Shown here: positions 47,806 through 57,558 of the stretch, piece by piece
How the letters are laid out: every line of letters starts with the position of its first letter
Numbering within the stretch: the first letter of the stretch is position 1
Source: Limnobaculum allomyrinae
GTDB lineage: Bacteria > Pseudomonadota > Gammaproteobacteria > Enterobacterales > Enterobacteriaceae
Assembly (NCBI RefSeq): GCF_016649425.1
Contig: NZ_JADRCR010000014.1
Coordinates: forward strand, 1-64,000
Reading direction: 5' to 3'
DNA: 64,000 nucleotides
Notes under the pieces: generated by a model
What the model saw: only the letters and a program-made list of their open reading frames with translations
The model's database searches: none
Told to the model about the DNA's origin: nothing
Program-made: the position numbers and the translations under genes

Positions 47806-48300
47806 TTAATGTAGCATATTGGGACTCGCCGGAAAGAAAGGCATACGACTTGGTCTTGAAATAATATAGAGATCGCTTTGTTCATCAGGTGCGATCACTG
47901 TCCAGCCCCGAGAAACATAATAAGTAATACTCTCATCTGCTGCCAAATAGACATTCGAAAAACCATTAATACGTGCCCGCTCTAATGCATTTTCAATCAA
48001 CATTGAACCAAAACCAAGCTTTCGATATCCGGGCAGAACATACAGGCCGCTCAGGCAAGGGAAAAAGGGATTAATATCATGTTCTCGTTCCATCAGGTGT
48101 ACAGAGCCTACAGGCCTCCCGTCACATAATGCAACTAAAGAACAGGGAATTTTATTTTTCTTGAGATGTTCACTCAAAAACTCTTTAAGCTCAAAACTAT
48201 CCGTTCTGGGACCTTCCCAGAATTCCCGATAACACCACTCCATTACATCATCAAAGTACTGGGGGTGCTCAGCTAATGACACAACCAATTTACTGTACAT
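47806..48300 (-). CDS. GNAT-family N-acetyltransferase
   Basis: Protein of 164 residues with the GNAT acetyl-CoA site LYVLPGYRKLGFGSMLIENALERA and the following FSNVYLAADESITYYVSRGW, characteristic of the fold. Its acceptor (small molecule or protein) cannot be told. No obvious operon partners; the DNA upstream (48301-48600) is AT-rich and empty. Confidence 0.82.
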   Translation of the reverse strand: MYSKLVVSLAEHPQYFDDVMEWCYREFWEGPRTDSFELKEFLSEHLKKNKIPCSLVALCDGRPVGSVHLMEREHDINPFFPCLSGLYVLPGYRKLGFGSMLIENALERARINGFSNVYLAADESITYYVSRGWTVIAPDEQSDLYIISRPSRMPFFPASPNMLH

Positions 48301-48600
48301 AGCATTCTCTGATTTATATTAGAATGCAGAATATTACCAACTAATAAAATATTTTCACCTATCATAAACCACAAAATAAATTATTTTTATAGATTTGTTA
48401 ATCTGAGCATTATTTTACTAAACAAGCATATTAAATAAAGTTCATAAATAACAAATTGGATACGCATTGCATTTATAAAAATTAATTAAAGATCTTAAAA
48501 ACACTCATTAGACCAGAGCAATAAACACTCCTATTCATATAGTCATGTTCATTAATATGTCATAAATAATAAAACAATTACATATTCTACTGGTTGAGCG

Positions 48601-48631
48601 TATCCGGTATCTTCATGACAGATACCGGATA
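48601..48631 (-). terminator. Probable terminator after rnz
   Basis: TATCCGGTATCT (48601-48612) and AGATACCGGATA (48620-48631) form a 12-bp perfect stem with loop of seven bases, seven bases after the rnz stop. A T run is lacking, so it may act as an RNA 3'-end barrier. Confidence 0.6.
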
Positions 48632-48637
48632 AATTAA

Positions 48638-49552
48638 CTAAAGTGTGAATATCGCTAAGTCACTGGCCATCTCAGTTTGTGGGAATATTTCCTGGCATTC
48701 AACCAGTAAACGCTGGCTCTCTTCCATACCATAACGAGCACTGAAATGAGTAATAATTAAACGTTTAGCTCCGGCCGCTTTTGCTAACTCTGCCGTTTGC
48801 TGAGTTGTAGAGTGCCCCCGGCTATTGGCCTGTTCGGCCATTGATGCTTCCAGTGTCGTTTCATGAACCATTACATTGGCATCTTTGGCCAATACTAAGG
48901 AATTATCACAGGGAGAGGTATCACCAAATATGGCTAACACTCGCCCCTTTTGAGCTGGACCAAGGTAATCCTGACCGTTAATCACTCTTCCATCATCCAA
49001 CTGAACCTGCCCCCCCATTTTCAAACGCTGAAAAACAGGGCCAACTGGTACGCCATCAGCCAACAGGCGAGAAGCATTGAGTGTACCCGGTTTATCCGCC
49101 TCTTCGATTCGATAACCAAAACTTTCAATACCGTGCATCAACGGTAATGCAGTGACGCAAAACTGTTGATCCTCCATTACCTTACCCGGTTGAATCTCTA
49201 TAATCTCCAATGGATAAGTCAAATAAGAACCACTGAGATTCAATGCCGTCTCCACAAACGCTTTAATGCCAGGAGGGCCATATAGTGTTAACGGATCCTG
49301 AGAACCCGCCATTGAGCGGCTACTTAGCAGCCCCGGCAGACCAAAAATATGATCTCCATGCAGGTGCGTAATAAAAATTTTTTCTAAACGACCAATTCTT
49401 ATGGAAGAGTGCAAAATCTGATGCTGAGTCCCCTCTCCACAATCAAACATCCAAAAGCTGTTGCGTTCACTAAGCAAGTTAAGTACCAGACTACTTACAT
49501 TTCGCTCTTTACTTGGCGTACCGGCACCGGTACCTAAAAAAATTAATTCCAT
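48638..49552 (-). CDS. rnz: Ribonuclease Z / RNase BN
   Basis: Metallo-beta-lactamase-fold endoribonuclease of 304 residues that matures tRNA 3' ends. The zinc motif is THLHGDH (H63, H65, D67, H68), preceded by FDCGEGTQHQ; downstream GDTSPCD and HETTLE/HFSARYG supply the remaining ligands. It matches E. coli ElaC/RNase BN along its length. It begins six bases after the oxidoreductase gene ends, so they share a transcript. Confidence 0.95.
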   Translation of the reverse strand: MELIFLGTGAGTPSKERNVSSLVLNLLSERNSFWMFDCGEGTQHQILHSSIRIGRLEKIFITHLHGDHIFGLPGLLSSRSMAGSQDPLTLYGPPGIKAFVETALNLSGSYLTYPLEIIEIQPGKVMEDQQFCVTALPLMHGIESFGYRIEEADKPGTLNASRLLADGVPVGPVFQRLKMGGQVQLDDGRVINGQDYLGPAQKGRVLAIFGDTSPCDNSLVLAKDANVMVHETTLEASMAEQANSRGHSTTQQTAELAKAAGAKRLIITHFSARYGMEESQRLLVECQEIFPQTEMASDLAIFTL

Positions 49553-49558
49553 AATATG

Positions 49559-50545
49559 CTAATTCTGAATCAAATATTTAATTGCTCTGTCATTACGTTT
49601 CAGCTCGGTCAGACTTTCAGGTAATTGTTCAAAGCTTCCTAACTGAAATTTAGGTAATACCAGCGCCCCACGACTAATATCAGCCAGAAGCGATTGCCCC
49701 GCAGCCACCAAATCGGCCCATTGGGTATCGCTACCGTGCTGATGCATCGCACCTAACGCAATTTCATGCAGAGAAATACAGGTCGTAAATGAACCTACCG
49801 GAGAATGCTCAAGCCGATCCTGTACGCAAACCAGATGACCATAATACCCCAACAATGCACCCAACGTAGCGGCATGCTCACCACTGACTAAATCAAATGC
49901 TGCATGTAGTGCATGGGAACCCAACTGCTGCCTTAGCTGCTGTCGCCAGTCATCATCCTTATAATCAAAAGATTGAATTACACCCCAATGCCCCAAACGG
50001 GCATGGTTAATTGAACTGGCTGTTGCATAAACTAACGCTCCCTGACGGATAAGCAACTGGGTAAGAATAGAACCTACTGCACCACCAGCCCCGCTAACTA
50101 ACACTCGTTTTCCTTTGAGTTCAGGCACCTTTTTCATCGCTTGCCACGCCGTCAGTCCGGGGCAAGGCAATGCAGCAGCAGCTTCATCACTAACGCCATC
50201 AGGAACCGGAATAACCGCTTTCGCTGACACCACAGTATGGTGACTAAAGCTACCATTGGTGCGCAAATTCGTGTGGTAACATACCCGCATTCCAATACGC
50301 AAATGACTTACCCGCGAACCTTTCGCGATGATAACCCCCATTCCATCAACACCTGGAACATGGCCGCGTTGCCATAAATCAAAAGGTTGCTCAATAAATT
50401 TCCAGTCCACCGGATTTAATCCGGTAACACTATTGGCAATCAATACCTGATCGTCTTCCAAATAGGGAATCGCAGTATGAGTAAGCTCTAACTCATCAGG
50501 TTTACCCGGTTGTGACCAACACCATGATAATGTCTGCTTTTGCAT
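49559..50545 (-). CDS. MDR-family NADPH-dependent oxidoreductase (zinc-free)
   Basis: Medium-chain dehydrogenase/reductase of 328 residues. The GroES-like N domain (NPVDWKFIEQPFDLWQRGHVPGVDGMGVI) and the nucleotide motif VLVSGAGGAVGSILTQL are visible; the structural-zinc cysteine cluster is absent, so it belongs to the quinone-oxidoreductase/enoyl-reductase side. Substrate unknown. GAGGG lies eight bases before the ATG. It is cotranscribed with rnz. Confidence 0.83.
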   Translation of the reverse strand: MQKQTLSWCWSQPGKPDELELTHTAIPYLEDDQVLIANSVTGLNPVDWKFIEQPFDLWQRGHVPGVDGMGVIIAKGSRVSHLRIGMRVCYHTNLRTNGSFSHHTVVSAKAVIPVPDGVSDEAAAALPCPGLTAWQAMKKVPELKGKRVLVSGAGGAVGSILTQLLIRQGALVYATASSINHARLGHWGVIQSFDYKDDDWRQQLRQQLGSHALHAAFDLVSGEHAATLGALLGYYGHLVCVQDRLEHSPVGSFTTCISLHEIALGAMHQHGSDTQWADLVAAGQSLLADISRGALVLPKFQLGSFEQLPESLTELKRNDRAIKYLIQN

Positions 50546-50609
50546 TTATACGGCCCTCGAAACTCTTCAATTAAGATGATGCGGCTTCTTCATGCAGGCG
50601 TAATAAAAG

Positions 50610-51254
50610 CTATCGGCCTATCGCAACCTGCGTTATCAACCAAATACCCATCATCAATAATACACCGCCCGCCGTGCGTTCAATCCAGTGAATACTGTTA
50701 CTTAGCCGCTGCTGCAACAGCGGCAAGCTAATTACGACGGCCACCAATAAATCCCAGACTAATACGGCGAAAAACATCCAGATACCGCTACTAATCTGTT
50801 GAACCAGCGTCACCTGACTACCGAGAATAACCGTCATCAGGCTCATATAAAACAAGGCATTTTTAGGATTCAATAATGCAGAAGCTAATCCTAATGCCAG
50901 TTGCTTAACTGGCGATATCAAATCCGCACCTTCAATACCAATCGCCAATACCCTTGGCTTACTGCGCCATAACATGATGCCCAGATAAATAAGGTAGAAC
51001 GCACCAACTATTTCAATGGTACTAAACAGCCAGGTATAGTGACGTAATCCGCTCCATCCCACGATAGCTACAGCAATGTAAATCGCATTCCCTAGCGCAA
51101 TACCAACACAGATCAGCGCACTTCCTTTCAATCGATAACGCACTGCATAACCAGTCAAAAGAAAAAAATCAGGCCCCGGGCTTAACAGGGCAACACCGTG
51201 TGCCAAAACCAATAATGGAAACGCCTCTGGTAGCCAATATGCCATCGTTGTCAT
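50610..51254 (-). CDS. LysE/RhtB-family amino-acid exporter
   Basis: Membrane protein of 214 residues with six helices. The N-terminal ALLSPGPDFFLLTGYAVRYRLKGSALICVGIALG is the LysE/RhtB signature, and LGLASALLNPKNALFYMSLM the second conserved segment. It exports an amino acid or derivative; which one is not evident. It is followed by an AraC gene upstream in the same direction (52-base gap), which may control it. Confidence 0.85.
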   Translation of the reverse strand: MTTMAYWLPEAFPLLVLAHGVALLSPGPDFFLLTGYAVRYRLKGSALICVGIALGNAIYIAVAIVGWSGLRHYTWLFSTIEIVGAFYLIYLGIMLWRSKPRVLAIGIEGADLISPVKQLALGLASALLNPKNALFYMSLMTVILGSQVTLVQQISSGIWMFFAVLVWDLLVAVVISLPLLQQRLSNSIHWIERTAGGVLLMMGIWLITQVAIGR

Positions 51255-51306
51255 GCTTTATCTTCCGGAAAAAATAGATACGGAAGACTCTAACGATAGC
51301 AACCCA

Positions 51307-52146
51307 CTAATGATTGTCAGAAATTGATCGGCTCAGCTGATACTGACCTGGCGTTGCTGCCGTATTAGAGACAAAAAGCTTATGGAAATGACTCTGATCG
51401 CTGAATCCGGTTGATTGCGCAACATCAACAATATCTTCCCCTTGCCGCAGTAATTGTTTGGCATATTCAATACGTAAATTATTCACAAAAGCTTTTGGCG
51501 TAATGCCAACATCATGAAAGAAAATACGAATTAATGTTTCTGGCCGTAGGCTGAGTTCTTCAGCCAGTTGAGATAACGAGGGAGGAGCAAGTAGATTTTC
51601 CAGCAATCTCTGACGCATATAGAGCGTCACTTCACGTTCTGGCTCACCGGAAGCACCCGATGAACAATAACGGCTAAATAATGTGAACGTAAAACGATCG
51701 AGAAGCTCGGGTATTTGCTCAACATTCCCTTGTTGTAATTGATGAACCAGCGTCAAATATTGTGCAAATAGCGTCGGTTCACGAATGGCGAAGCTGTTAC
51801 AGTAAATGCGCTCTACAGGAAGTGATAACAGAGAAGAGAGGCGTTTCAGGCACCATGCAGTATCCAGATAAAGCATATGATAACTGCGGCTTCCTCCGTT
51901 TATCGGATTACAGCTGTGTACAGCCTCAGGTTCAATCAGTACCAGCTCACCAGCGCTGGCCATATATTCACGCCCTGCGTAATTAACACAAGTCTTCCCC
52001 TGTTCTATTGCACCCACAGAGAGTGCTTGATGTAAGTGAGCTTTATAACCAATATGGCTCTGATGAGTCGAACGCAGCTCGATATGGGGTAATGCATCAT
52101 ACCGCCAATATTCCTGTTTCACTGATTTGACCTGCTGAACCATCAT
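51307..52146 (-). CDS. AraC-family transcriptional regulator
   Basis: Regulator of about 279 residues: an N-terminal cupin-like ligand domain (SVGAIEQGKTCVNYAGREYMASAGELVLIEPEAVHSC) and a C-terminal pair of helix-turn-helix motifs (LSQLAEELSLRPETLIRIFFHDVGITPKAFVNNLRIEYAKQLL; IVDVAQSTGFSDQSHFHKLFVSNTAATPGQYQ). Members of this type often control a neighbouring LysE exporter, the layout found here. The ATG at 52146 follows AAGGAG by five bases. Confidence 0.85.
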   Translation of the reverse strand: MMVQQVKSVKQEYWRYDALPHIELRSTHQSHIGYKAHLHQALSVGAIEQGKTCVNYAGREYMASAGELVLIEPEAVHSCNPINGGSRSYHMLYLDTAWCLKRLSSLLSLPVERIYCNSFAIREPTLFAQYLTLVHQLQQGNVEQIPELLDRFTFTLFSRYCSSGASGEPEREVTLYMRQRLLENLLAPPSLSQLAEELSLRPETLIRIFFHDVGITPKAFVNNLRIEYAKQLLRQGEDIVDVAQSTGFSDQSHFHKLFVSNTAATPGQYQLSRSISDNH

Positions 52147-52189
52147 CACTGCTCCTTTGTGCTACCGTATCGTTATATTACCCCTGATA

Positions 52190-52223
52190 TAAAAAAACGG
52201 TCACTATTGATGACCGTTTTTTA
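52190..52223. terminator. Terminator after mdaB
   Basis: AAAAAACGGTCA (52192-52203) and TGACCGTTTTTT (52211-52222) form a 12-bp stem with T runs on both strands. It ends mdaB, which lies just upstream on the minus strand, before the AraC gene. Confidence 0.85.
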
Positions 52224-52238
52224 GACCACGATACAACA

Positions 52239-52820
52239 TCAGCCAAAAACTGTGGTCAGATGTTCACGTAAACGCTTAAGGTTATTCTCTACGTCAGGCT
52301 GTTTCATCACATCGACACATAAGAATGTAGGTAGTGGTTTCATACCTAAAAACTGATTTGCTTTGTGGAACGGCAGATAGACACCATCAACCCCGGCACC
52401 TTCAAAAAATTGCGACGGATCGTCAAACGCTTCCTGTGGCGCATTCCAGGTGACTGACAGCATATAGGTTTTCCCCTGAATCAAACCACCTGAACCATAC
52501 TTTTTCGAAGCGTCTGAACGAGAACGCCCATCGCTGGCATATAAACGACCATGACCTTCAGTAAACACTTCATCAATATATTTTTTAAGAATCCATGGTG
52601 TACCCATCCACCAACCTGGCTGTTGGTAAATCACCGTATCGGCCCAAAGGTATTTCTCGATCTCATCTTCCACAACATAGCCGTGATCGATAATGGTTTC
52701 TTTCACTTCATGTCCAGTCTGACGTAAAAAATCAGCAGCAGCATGATGCAGCGTTAAATTCAGCTCACCATTAGAGTGTGCGAATTTTTTCATTGCATTG
52801 ATAATCAGAATTTTACTCAT
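52239..52820 (-). CDS. mdaB: NADPH:quinone oxidoreductase MdaB
   Basis: Flavodoxin-like quinone reductase of 193 residues that reduces quinones by two electrons, avoiding semiquinone radicals. Segments SKILIINAMKKFAHSNGELN, WADTVIYQQPGWWMGTPWILKKYIDEVFTEGHG, GRLYASDGRSR and GVDGVYLPFHKANQFLGM match E. coli MdaB. Usually cytoplasmic with bound FAD. The upstream gap (52821-53083) is AT-rich with no gene. Confidence 0.93.
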   Translation of the reverse strand: MSKILIINAMKKFAHSNGELNLTLHHAAADFLRQTGHEVKETIIDHGYVVEDEIEKYLWADTVIYQQPGWWMGTPWILKKYIDEVFTEGHGRLYASDGRSRSDASKKYGSGGLIQGKTYMLSVTWNAPQEAFDDPSQFFEGAGVDGVYLPFHKANQFLGMKPLPTFLCVDVMKQPDVENNLKRLREHLTTVFG

Positions 52821-53083
52821 AATTTCGTTTCGCTTAATTAATGTGATGTTGCACCAACCGGAAATAGCCTGATGGGTACCCTACTTTGATAGCGATAGTG
52901 TACCTGTTTTATTCATTAATAAAATCGCAATAAATTCATAAGATAATTGACTAATAATCAACAATAAGAGCCAGTAACCAAAAATCTGCAACCAAAATAG
53001 TTTATAGAATCATTGTCATCTTCAGTTTGTGGTATAAAAACAACACAAGAAATAAGTGATATTTACGGATAAACAGCATCATC

Positions 53084-53800
53084 ATGAGTGAATTAATATC
53101 AGAAAATAAGCATCCAACAGGGTGGAGCAGCTTTCTGAGAGGTTGTATTGCAATATTACCGTTAAGTCTGGCGGTATTACCCTGGGGAATTTTGGCGGGT
53201 TCAATGGCGATTGAGAGCGGCATGACTCCCGCAGAAGGTGTTGGCATGTCTGCCATTATCTTTGCTGGCGCCACCCAACTAGCGGCAATGGGAATGATAA
53301 AAGCCGGTGCCGGAGTTATGGCAATTATGATCTCGGCCTTCTTTATTTCTTCACAGCACCTGCTTTACAGCCTGACTCTACGAGACCGTATTGCCCCTCT
53401 ACCGTTAAGATGGCGTCTGGTTTTAGGTTTTCTGTTAACCGATGAGCTGTTTGCTTTGATTGGAAAGCACAGTGCAGCAGAATTTGACCGCTGGTATGCC
53501 CTTGGGGTTGGACTGTTTTTCTATATATTTTGGCTACTATCAACATTGGCTGGCGTATTAGCCGCGACTCAGATAGAAAATCTGGGCAGTTATGGATTAG
53601 ACTTTTCCATTGCGGCAACCTTCATTGTGATTGTCGTCCCGTTGATTAAAAACATCCCAACCATCGTTTGTGTATTTACCGCACTAATATTGTCCATTGT
53701 TCTGGGTTATTTTCATGTTCCCAGTTCGTTAATCATTTCTGGAGTAACCGCTATGTTTGCCGGATTAATCACTTCGCTGGTTATGGGAGATAAAGAATGA
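53084..53800 (+). CDS. azlC: AzlC-family branched-chain amino-acid exporter, large subunit
   Basis: Membrane protein of 238 residues, the large subunit of the AzlCD/YgaZH type exporter. Conserved parts are AVLPWGILAGSMAIESGMTPAEGVGMSAIIFAGATQLAAMG and FLLTDELFALIG. About seven helices are expected. Its last bases overlap the azlD start (ATGA), typical of this two-gene exporter. Confidence 0.85.
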   Translation: MSELISENKHPTGWSSFLRGCIAILPLSLAVLPWGILAGSMAIESGMTPAEGVGMSAIIFAGATQLAAMGMIKAGAGVMAIMISAFFISSQHLLYSLTLRDRIAPLPLRWRLVLGFLLTDELFALIGKHSAAEFDRWYALGVGLFFYIFWLLSTLAGVLAATQIENLGSYGLDFSIAATFIVIVVPLIKNIPTIVCVFTALILSIVLGYFHVPSSLIISGVTAMFAGLITSLVMGDKE

Positions 53801-54114
53801 TCTGGTTGGTTATTTTTACTACCGCCCTGGTGGTGTTTGTAAACCGTTACTTGTTTTTAGAACCCAGTTTGCCGATCAAACTAAGTCCGACTATCAAGAA
53901 GCTGTTGGGGTTTTCAATACCGGCAATTTTAACCGCTATTTGCGGCCCTATCATTTTTTTGGACGACCATGGATTTCGGGAACTTCCTCTTAATCCTTAC
54001 TTTATTGGTGCTGTTATCTCTGTTTTACTGGCGCTGTTTATTCGTAATACGCTGGTTTCAGTGATTCTCAGCCTGCTGATATTTATGTTGCTGAAACAGG
54101 TCATACTTTCCTGA
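53797..54114 (+). CDS. azlD: AzlD-family exporter small subunit
   Basis: Small hydrophobic protein of 105 residues with about four helices (TTALVVFVNRYLFLEPSLP, LGFSIPAILTAICGPIIF, NPYFIGAVISVLLALFIRN). AzlD partners AzlC in branched-chain amino-acid export. Overlap of the start with azlC supports a fixed complex. Confidence 0.85.
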   Translation: MIWLVIFTTALVVFVNRYLFLEPSLPIKLSPTIKKLLGFSIPAILTAICGPIIFLDDHGFRELPLNPYFIGAVISVLLALFIRNTLVSVILSLLIFMLLKQVILS

Positions 54115-54206
54115 GAATTAATACAGGAATCATTTCAATCGCTTGCCTGTAAAGCACAAATATTGTCTATACTTTAAAAGGTATATATAACAATGAGAAC
54201 GCGCTA

Positions 54207-56102
54207 ATGATTCCTGTACGGCTACCCAATACTGAAAAACAACGGATTGAAATATTAAAGTCACTTCAGATACTGGATACTCCGCCTTCAGAGCAGTTAG
54301 ACCGTGTGACACGTTTAGTGGCAGACTTTTTTAATGTGCCTATCGCACTGGTCACGCTGATTGATAGTGACAGACAGTGGTTCAAATCATGCTTCGGTCT
54401 TTCGCTGACTGAAACGCCACGGGATATTTCAGTATGTAGCCACGCTATTATGCAACGTTCGGTATTTGTCGTTCCTGATTTGCGTAAAGACCCGCGCTTT
54501 TGTCATATTCCCCCCGTGGTTGAAGCTCCTCATTTGGTATTTTATGCCGGCTGCCAAATTCACTCTCGTCAGGGAATCGCGCTGGGTACTCTGTGTATCA
54601 TTGACTCTAAAAAGCATAAATTCAGTCACGATGATGAGCAGAAACTGAGCGACTTTGCCAAAATTGTTGAACAATACTTCCACAGTCTGGAAGAAACTAC
54701 CTATACCCGCAAAGTTGAAGATAGCCTGAGCAATACTGAATCGATGTTTGCTCAAACGTTCAATCAGGCTGCGGTTGGTATGGCGAATGTCTCCTTAACC
54801 GGACAATGGTTACGGGTAAATCCAAAACTTTGTGAACTGCTAGGTTACCCGGAACCTGAATTATTAAATAAGACCTTTCAGGAGATAACTTATCCTGACG
54901 ACCTGAATACCGACCTCGATTTATTACAAGATGTGTTAGATGGAAAGATAGAAACTTACACCATCGAAAAACGTTATATTACTAAACAAAATCATATCTT
55001 CTGGGTGTTGTTAACGGTTTCAATGATGAAAAACAGTCAGGGAATGCCTCATCACTTTATTTCCATCATCGTGGATATTAACGACAAGGTGTCCATTGAG
55101 AATGAACTCAAAAACCTGACTGATGAATTGGAAACCAGAGTCAAAGATCGTACTGAGCAACTGGAAAGAATGTTGCATCTGGTCAATGAAGAAGTGGAAC
55201 AGCGAATTGAGACCCAGAATTTACTCAATATTGAAAAAGAGCGTTTGAAAGAAATTACGGATAACGTTCCTGCTTTAATCAGCTGCGTTAATCACCAACT
55301 TCACTATACGTTTAATAATAAAACTTACGAAGACTGGTTCGGCTTGCAGACCAAAAATATTGTCGGCATGTATATGCCTGACGTTATTGGTAAAACCAGT
55401 TTCCGGGCCGCTCAACGTTACATTGAAAAGGTCATTGCTGGACAAAAAGTTTCGTTTGAAAATACATTGCCTACCAAAGAGGGCATTAAATACGTTCAAA
55501 CTACGCTAATCCCCAACAGAGATCGTGAACAGGGCGAGTTCTATATTCTTTCCCTTGATATTACTGAGCTAAAACAGCTACAACAAACTCTGATCTTTGA
55601 AGCATCCCACGATATGCTGACCAATTTGCCAAACCGCAGGTCGTTTATTGATACTTTAAATAATATGTTGCTCGATCCTGAGCAACATACATGGCTGGCA
55701 CTGTTCTTTCTGGATTTGGATGGTTTTAAGGAGATCAACGACAGCTATGGCCATGAGTTTGGTGATAAGGTTTTACAAACCGTCGCCGAAATTATCTGTA
55801 AATCGGTACGGCAAAACGACATGGCCGCACGCCTCGCCGGAGATGAGTTTACCATTCTGTTCAGCCATTCTGATAATCCTCAGCACATCGTGTCGGCGAT
55901 TAGTCAGCGATTATTACAAGGGCTATCTGAAGTTACCCATATCGACCAGACCCCTGTCAGGCTTAGTGCCAGTATCGGTATTGCTATTGCGTTAAATGAC
56001 GATCTCCTCAAGCCTGAAACCTTACTATCGTTAGCTGATAAAGCAATGTATCAGGCTAAACAATTAGGCAAAGGCACATTCTGTATTGAATATCACTCCT
56101 GA
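54207..56102 (+). CDS. GAF-PAS-PAS-GGDEF diguanylate cyclase
   Basis: Cytoplasmic signalling enzyme of 631 residues that makes cyclic di-GMP. A GAF domain spans about 20-165 (LIDSDRQWFKSCFGL, GTLCIIDSKKH), two PAS domains about 180-300 and 350-460, separated by a coiled coil (ELETRVKDRTEQLERML), and the GGDEF domain about 470-628. The active loop is AGDEF (544-548) and the inhibitory RxxD site is RQND (535-538), five residues before it. No EAL domain and no membrane helix are seen. Not part of an operon. Confidence 0.92.
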   Translation: MIPVRLPNTEKQRIEILKSLQILDTPPSEQLDRVTRLVADFFNVPIALVTLIDSDRQWFKSCFGLSLTETPRDISVCSHAIMQRSVFVVPDLRKDPRFCHIPPVVEAPHLVFYAGCQIHSRQGIALGTLCIIDSKKHKFSHDDEQKLSDFAKIVEQYFHSLEETTYTRKVEDSLSNTESMFAQTFNQAAVGMANVSLTGQWLRVNPKLCELLGYPEPELLNKTFQEITYPDDLNTDLDLLQDVLDGKIETYTIEKRYITKQNHIFWVLLTVSMMKNSQGMPHHFISIIVDINDKVSIENELKNLTDELETRVKDRTEQLERMLHLVNEEVEQRIETQNLLNIEKERLKEITDNVPALISCVNHQLHYTFNNKTYEDWFGLQTKNIVGMYMPDVIGKTSFRAAQRYIEKVIAGQKVSFENTLPTKEGIKYVQTTLIPNRDREQGEFYILSLDITELKQLQQTLIFEASHDMLTNLPNRRSFIDTLNNMLLDPEQHTWLALFFLDLDGFKEINDSYGHEFGDKVLQTVAEIICKSVRQNDMAARLAGDEFTILFSHSDNPQHIVSAISQRLLQGLSEVTHIDQTPVRLSASIGIAIALNDDLLKPETLLSLADKAMYQAKQLGKGTFCIEYHS

Positions 56103-56128
56103 CCGTACCTGAATACAGAACGGTCAGG
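56098..56128. terminator. Convergent terminator after the diguanylate cyclase
   Basis: CCTGACCGT (56098-56106) and ACGGTCAGG (56120-56128) form a nine-bp stem with a 13-base loop. The stem overlaps the cyclase stop codon and precedes the end of the MATE gene on the other strand. Confidence 0.55.
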
Positions 56129-56135
56129 AAAAGGC

Positions 56136-57464
56136 TTACCCAATAATGGCTCGATCCATCTGTTTAACCTGTTTTATCAGCAAAAACAGCACCGGTACCA
56201 TCAAGAATATGGCTGAAAGCGGCATAGCTAACCAGATACCATCAGTTCCAAGATAACGCGGTAGAATAAATAAAAACGGCAGTTGAATCAGGATATTACA
56301 AATCGTAATTATCAATGCTTTATGACCCTCTCCAATCGCCTGAAAAAATGCCTCCGTAACCACAAAGAAACCCTGAATAAACAGTACAAATAAGGAGATA
56401 CGGATCGCATGAATAATGGCCTGCTGCAAACCTTGATTATCACCGGCAAAAAAACCAGCAAATAAAGCGGGGAATAGCAGCAAAGCTATCGTGAAAAAGA
56501 CCCCACCCCCAACACTAAACCTCATTGCCAACGTTAACACCTGCTTCGCCGAATCAATCTGCTTTTCACCATAAAAACGGCTGACAATTGGCTGCATACC
56601 ATGGGCCAGCCCTTCAGACAACAGGTAGTAAAATGTCAGCAAATAGCCAGTCACTGCATAAGCGGCTACTTCAATAGCGCCCCCATATCTCATAAACATA
56701 AAGTTATAGGCGACAATCGTTGCCCCTAAATAGAGATACATAAACAGGCTTGATGAGCCATTTTTACTAATCTTCCAACTGAGGTCTATGCGGGGTTTAA
56801 AATGACGTCTCTGTACTCTCACTGGACTACGTCGACTAAAAATATAAATCAGCGCCAATACCATTGCAGTAGTTTCTGCAATGACCGTTGCCAGAGCAGC
56901 GCCCACCAACTCCATCTCCAACAAGACAATGAATATATAGTCCAACAGGATATTAATTAGTGCGCCCACCACCATAAAGGTTGTGGCGAGACGAGGTGCA
57001 TTCAGATTACGCATCAGATAAGGTGCAGCAATACTACCCAATACCAGAGGGGTAGCACAGGCCACGACAATCAGAAAGTCATTGCCATACTCCAGCACTT
57101 TGCCAGTAGCTCCCTGGAAAGCCAAAATCTTATGCCCAAACAAAAACAGAATAATACTCAACAAAACACCGGGAATTATCATCAGTAAAGGTAACTGACC
57201 AATATACGATGAAGCAATTTCACGGTCTCCAGCTCCGCGAGACAGAGATACATGACTTCCAATACCAATACCCACCATTAACCCTACGGCCAACATGACA
57301 CCAATCAGCGGCCAGGCCAGATTAATCGCAGCCAACCCATCACTACCGATGTATCTCCCAACGAAGATACCATCAATAATTTGATAGGTGCCACTCACTA
57401 ACATGGCGATTAGCGCCGGAATTGCATAGCGAGCAAAAAGCGCTCCAATACGCTGGTTTTGCAT
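56136..57464 (-). CDS. MATE-family multidrug efflux transporter
   Basis: Membrane transporter of 442 residues with about 12 helices in two homologous halves, MATE/DinF group (QIIDGIFVGRYIGSDGLAAINLAWPLIG; MVVGALINILLDYIFIV; FFQAIGEGHKALIITICNILIQLPFLFILP). It exports cationic drugs or metabolites with Na+ or H+. AGGT precedes the ATG by six bases. A TetR gene lies 94 bases upstream in the same direction and probably controls it. Confidence 0.88.
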   Translation of the reverse strand: MQNQRIGALFARYAIPALIAMLVSGTYQIIDGIFVGRYIGSDGLAAINLAWPLIGVMLAVGLMVGIGIGSHVSLSRGAGDREIASSYIGQLPLLMIIPGVLLSIILFLFGHKILAFQGATGKVLEYGNDFLIVVACATPLVLGSIAAPYLMRNLNAPRLATTFMVVGALINILLDYIFIVLLEMELVGAALATVIAETTAMVLALIYIFSRRSPVRVQRRHFKPRIDLSWKISKNGSSSLFMYLYLGATIVAYNFMFMRYGGAIEVAAYAVTGYLLTFYYLLSEGLAHGMQPIVSRFYGEKQIDSAKQVLTLAMRFSVGGGVFFTIALLLFPALFAGFFAGDNQGLQQAIIHAIRISLFVLFIQGFFVVTEAFFQAIGEGHKALIITICNILIQLPFLFILPRYLGTDGIWLAMPLSAIFLMVPVLFLLIKQVKQMDRAIIG

Positions 57465-57558
57465 AAAAATACCTGAATAGCCTTAATCAATAATCAACGT
57501 TCAAAAAACATGACGGCAATATCATTGTCGCGAAACAACAAGCTACGCCAGAAGATGG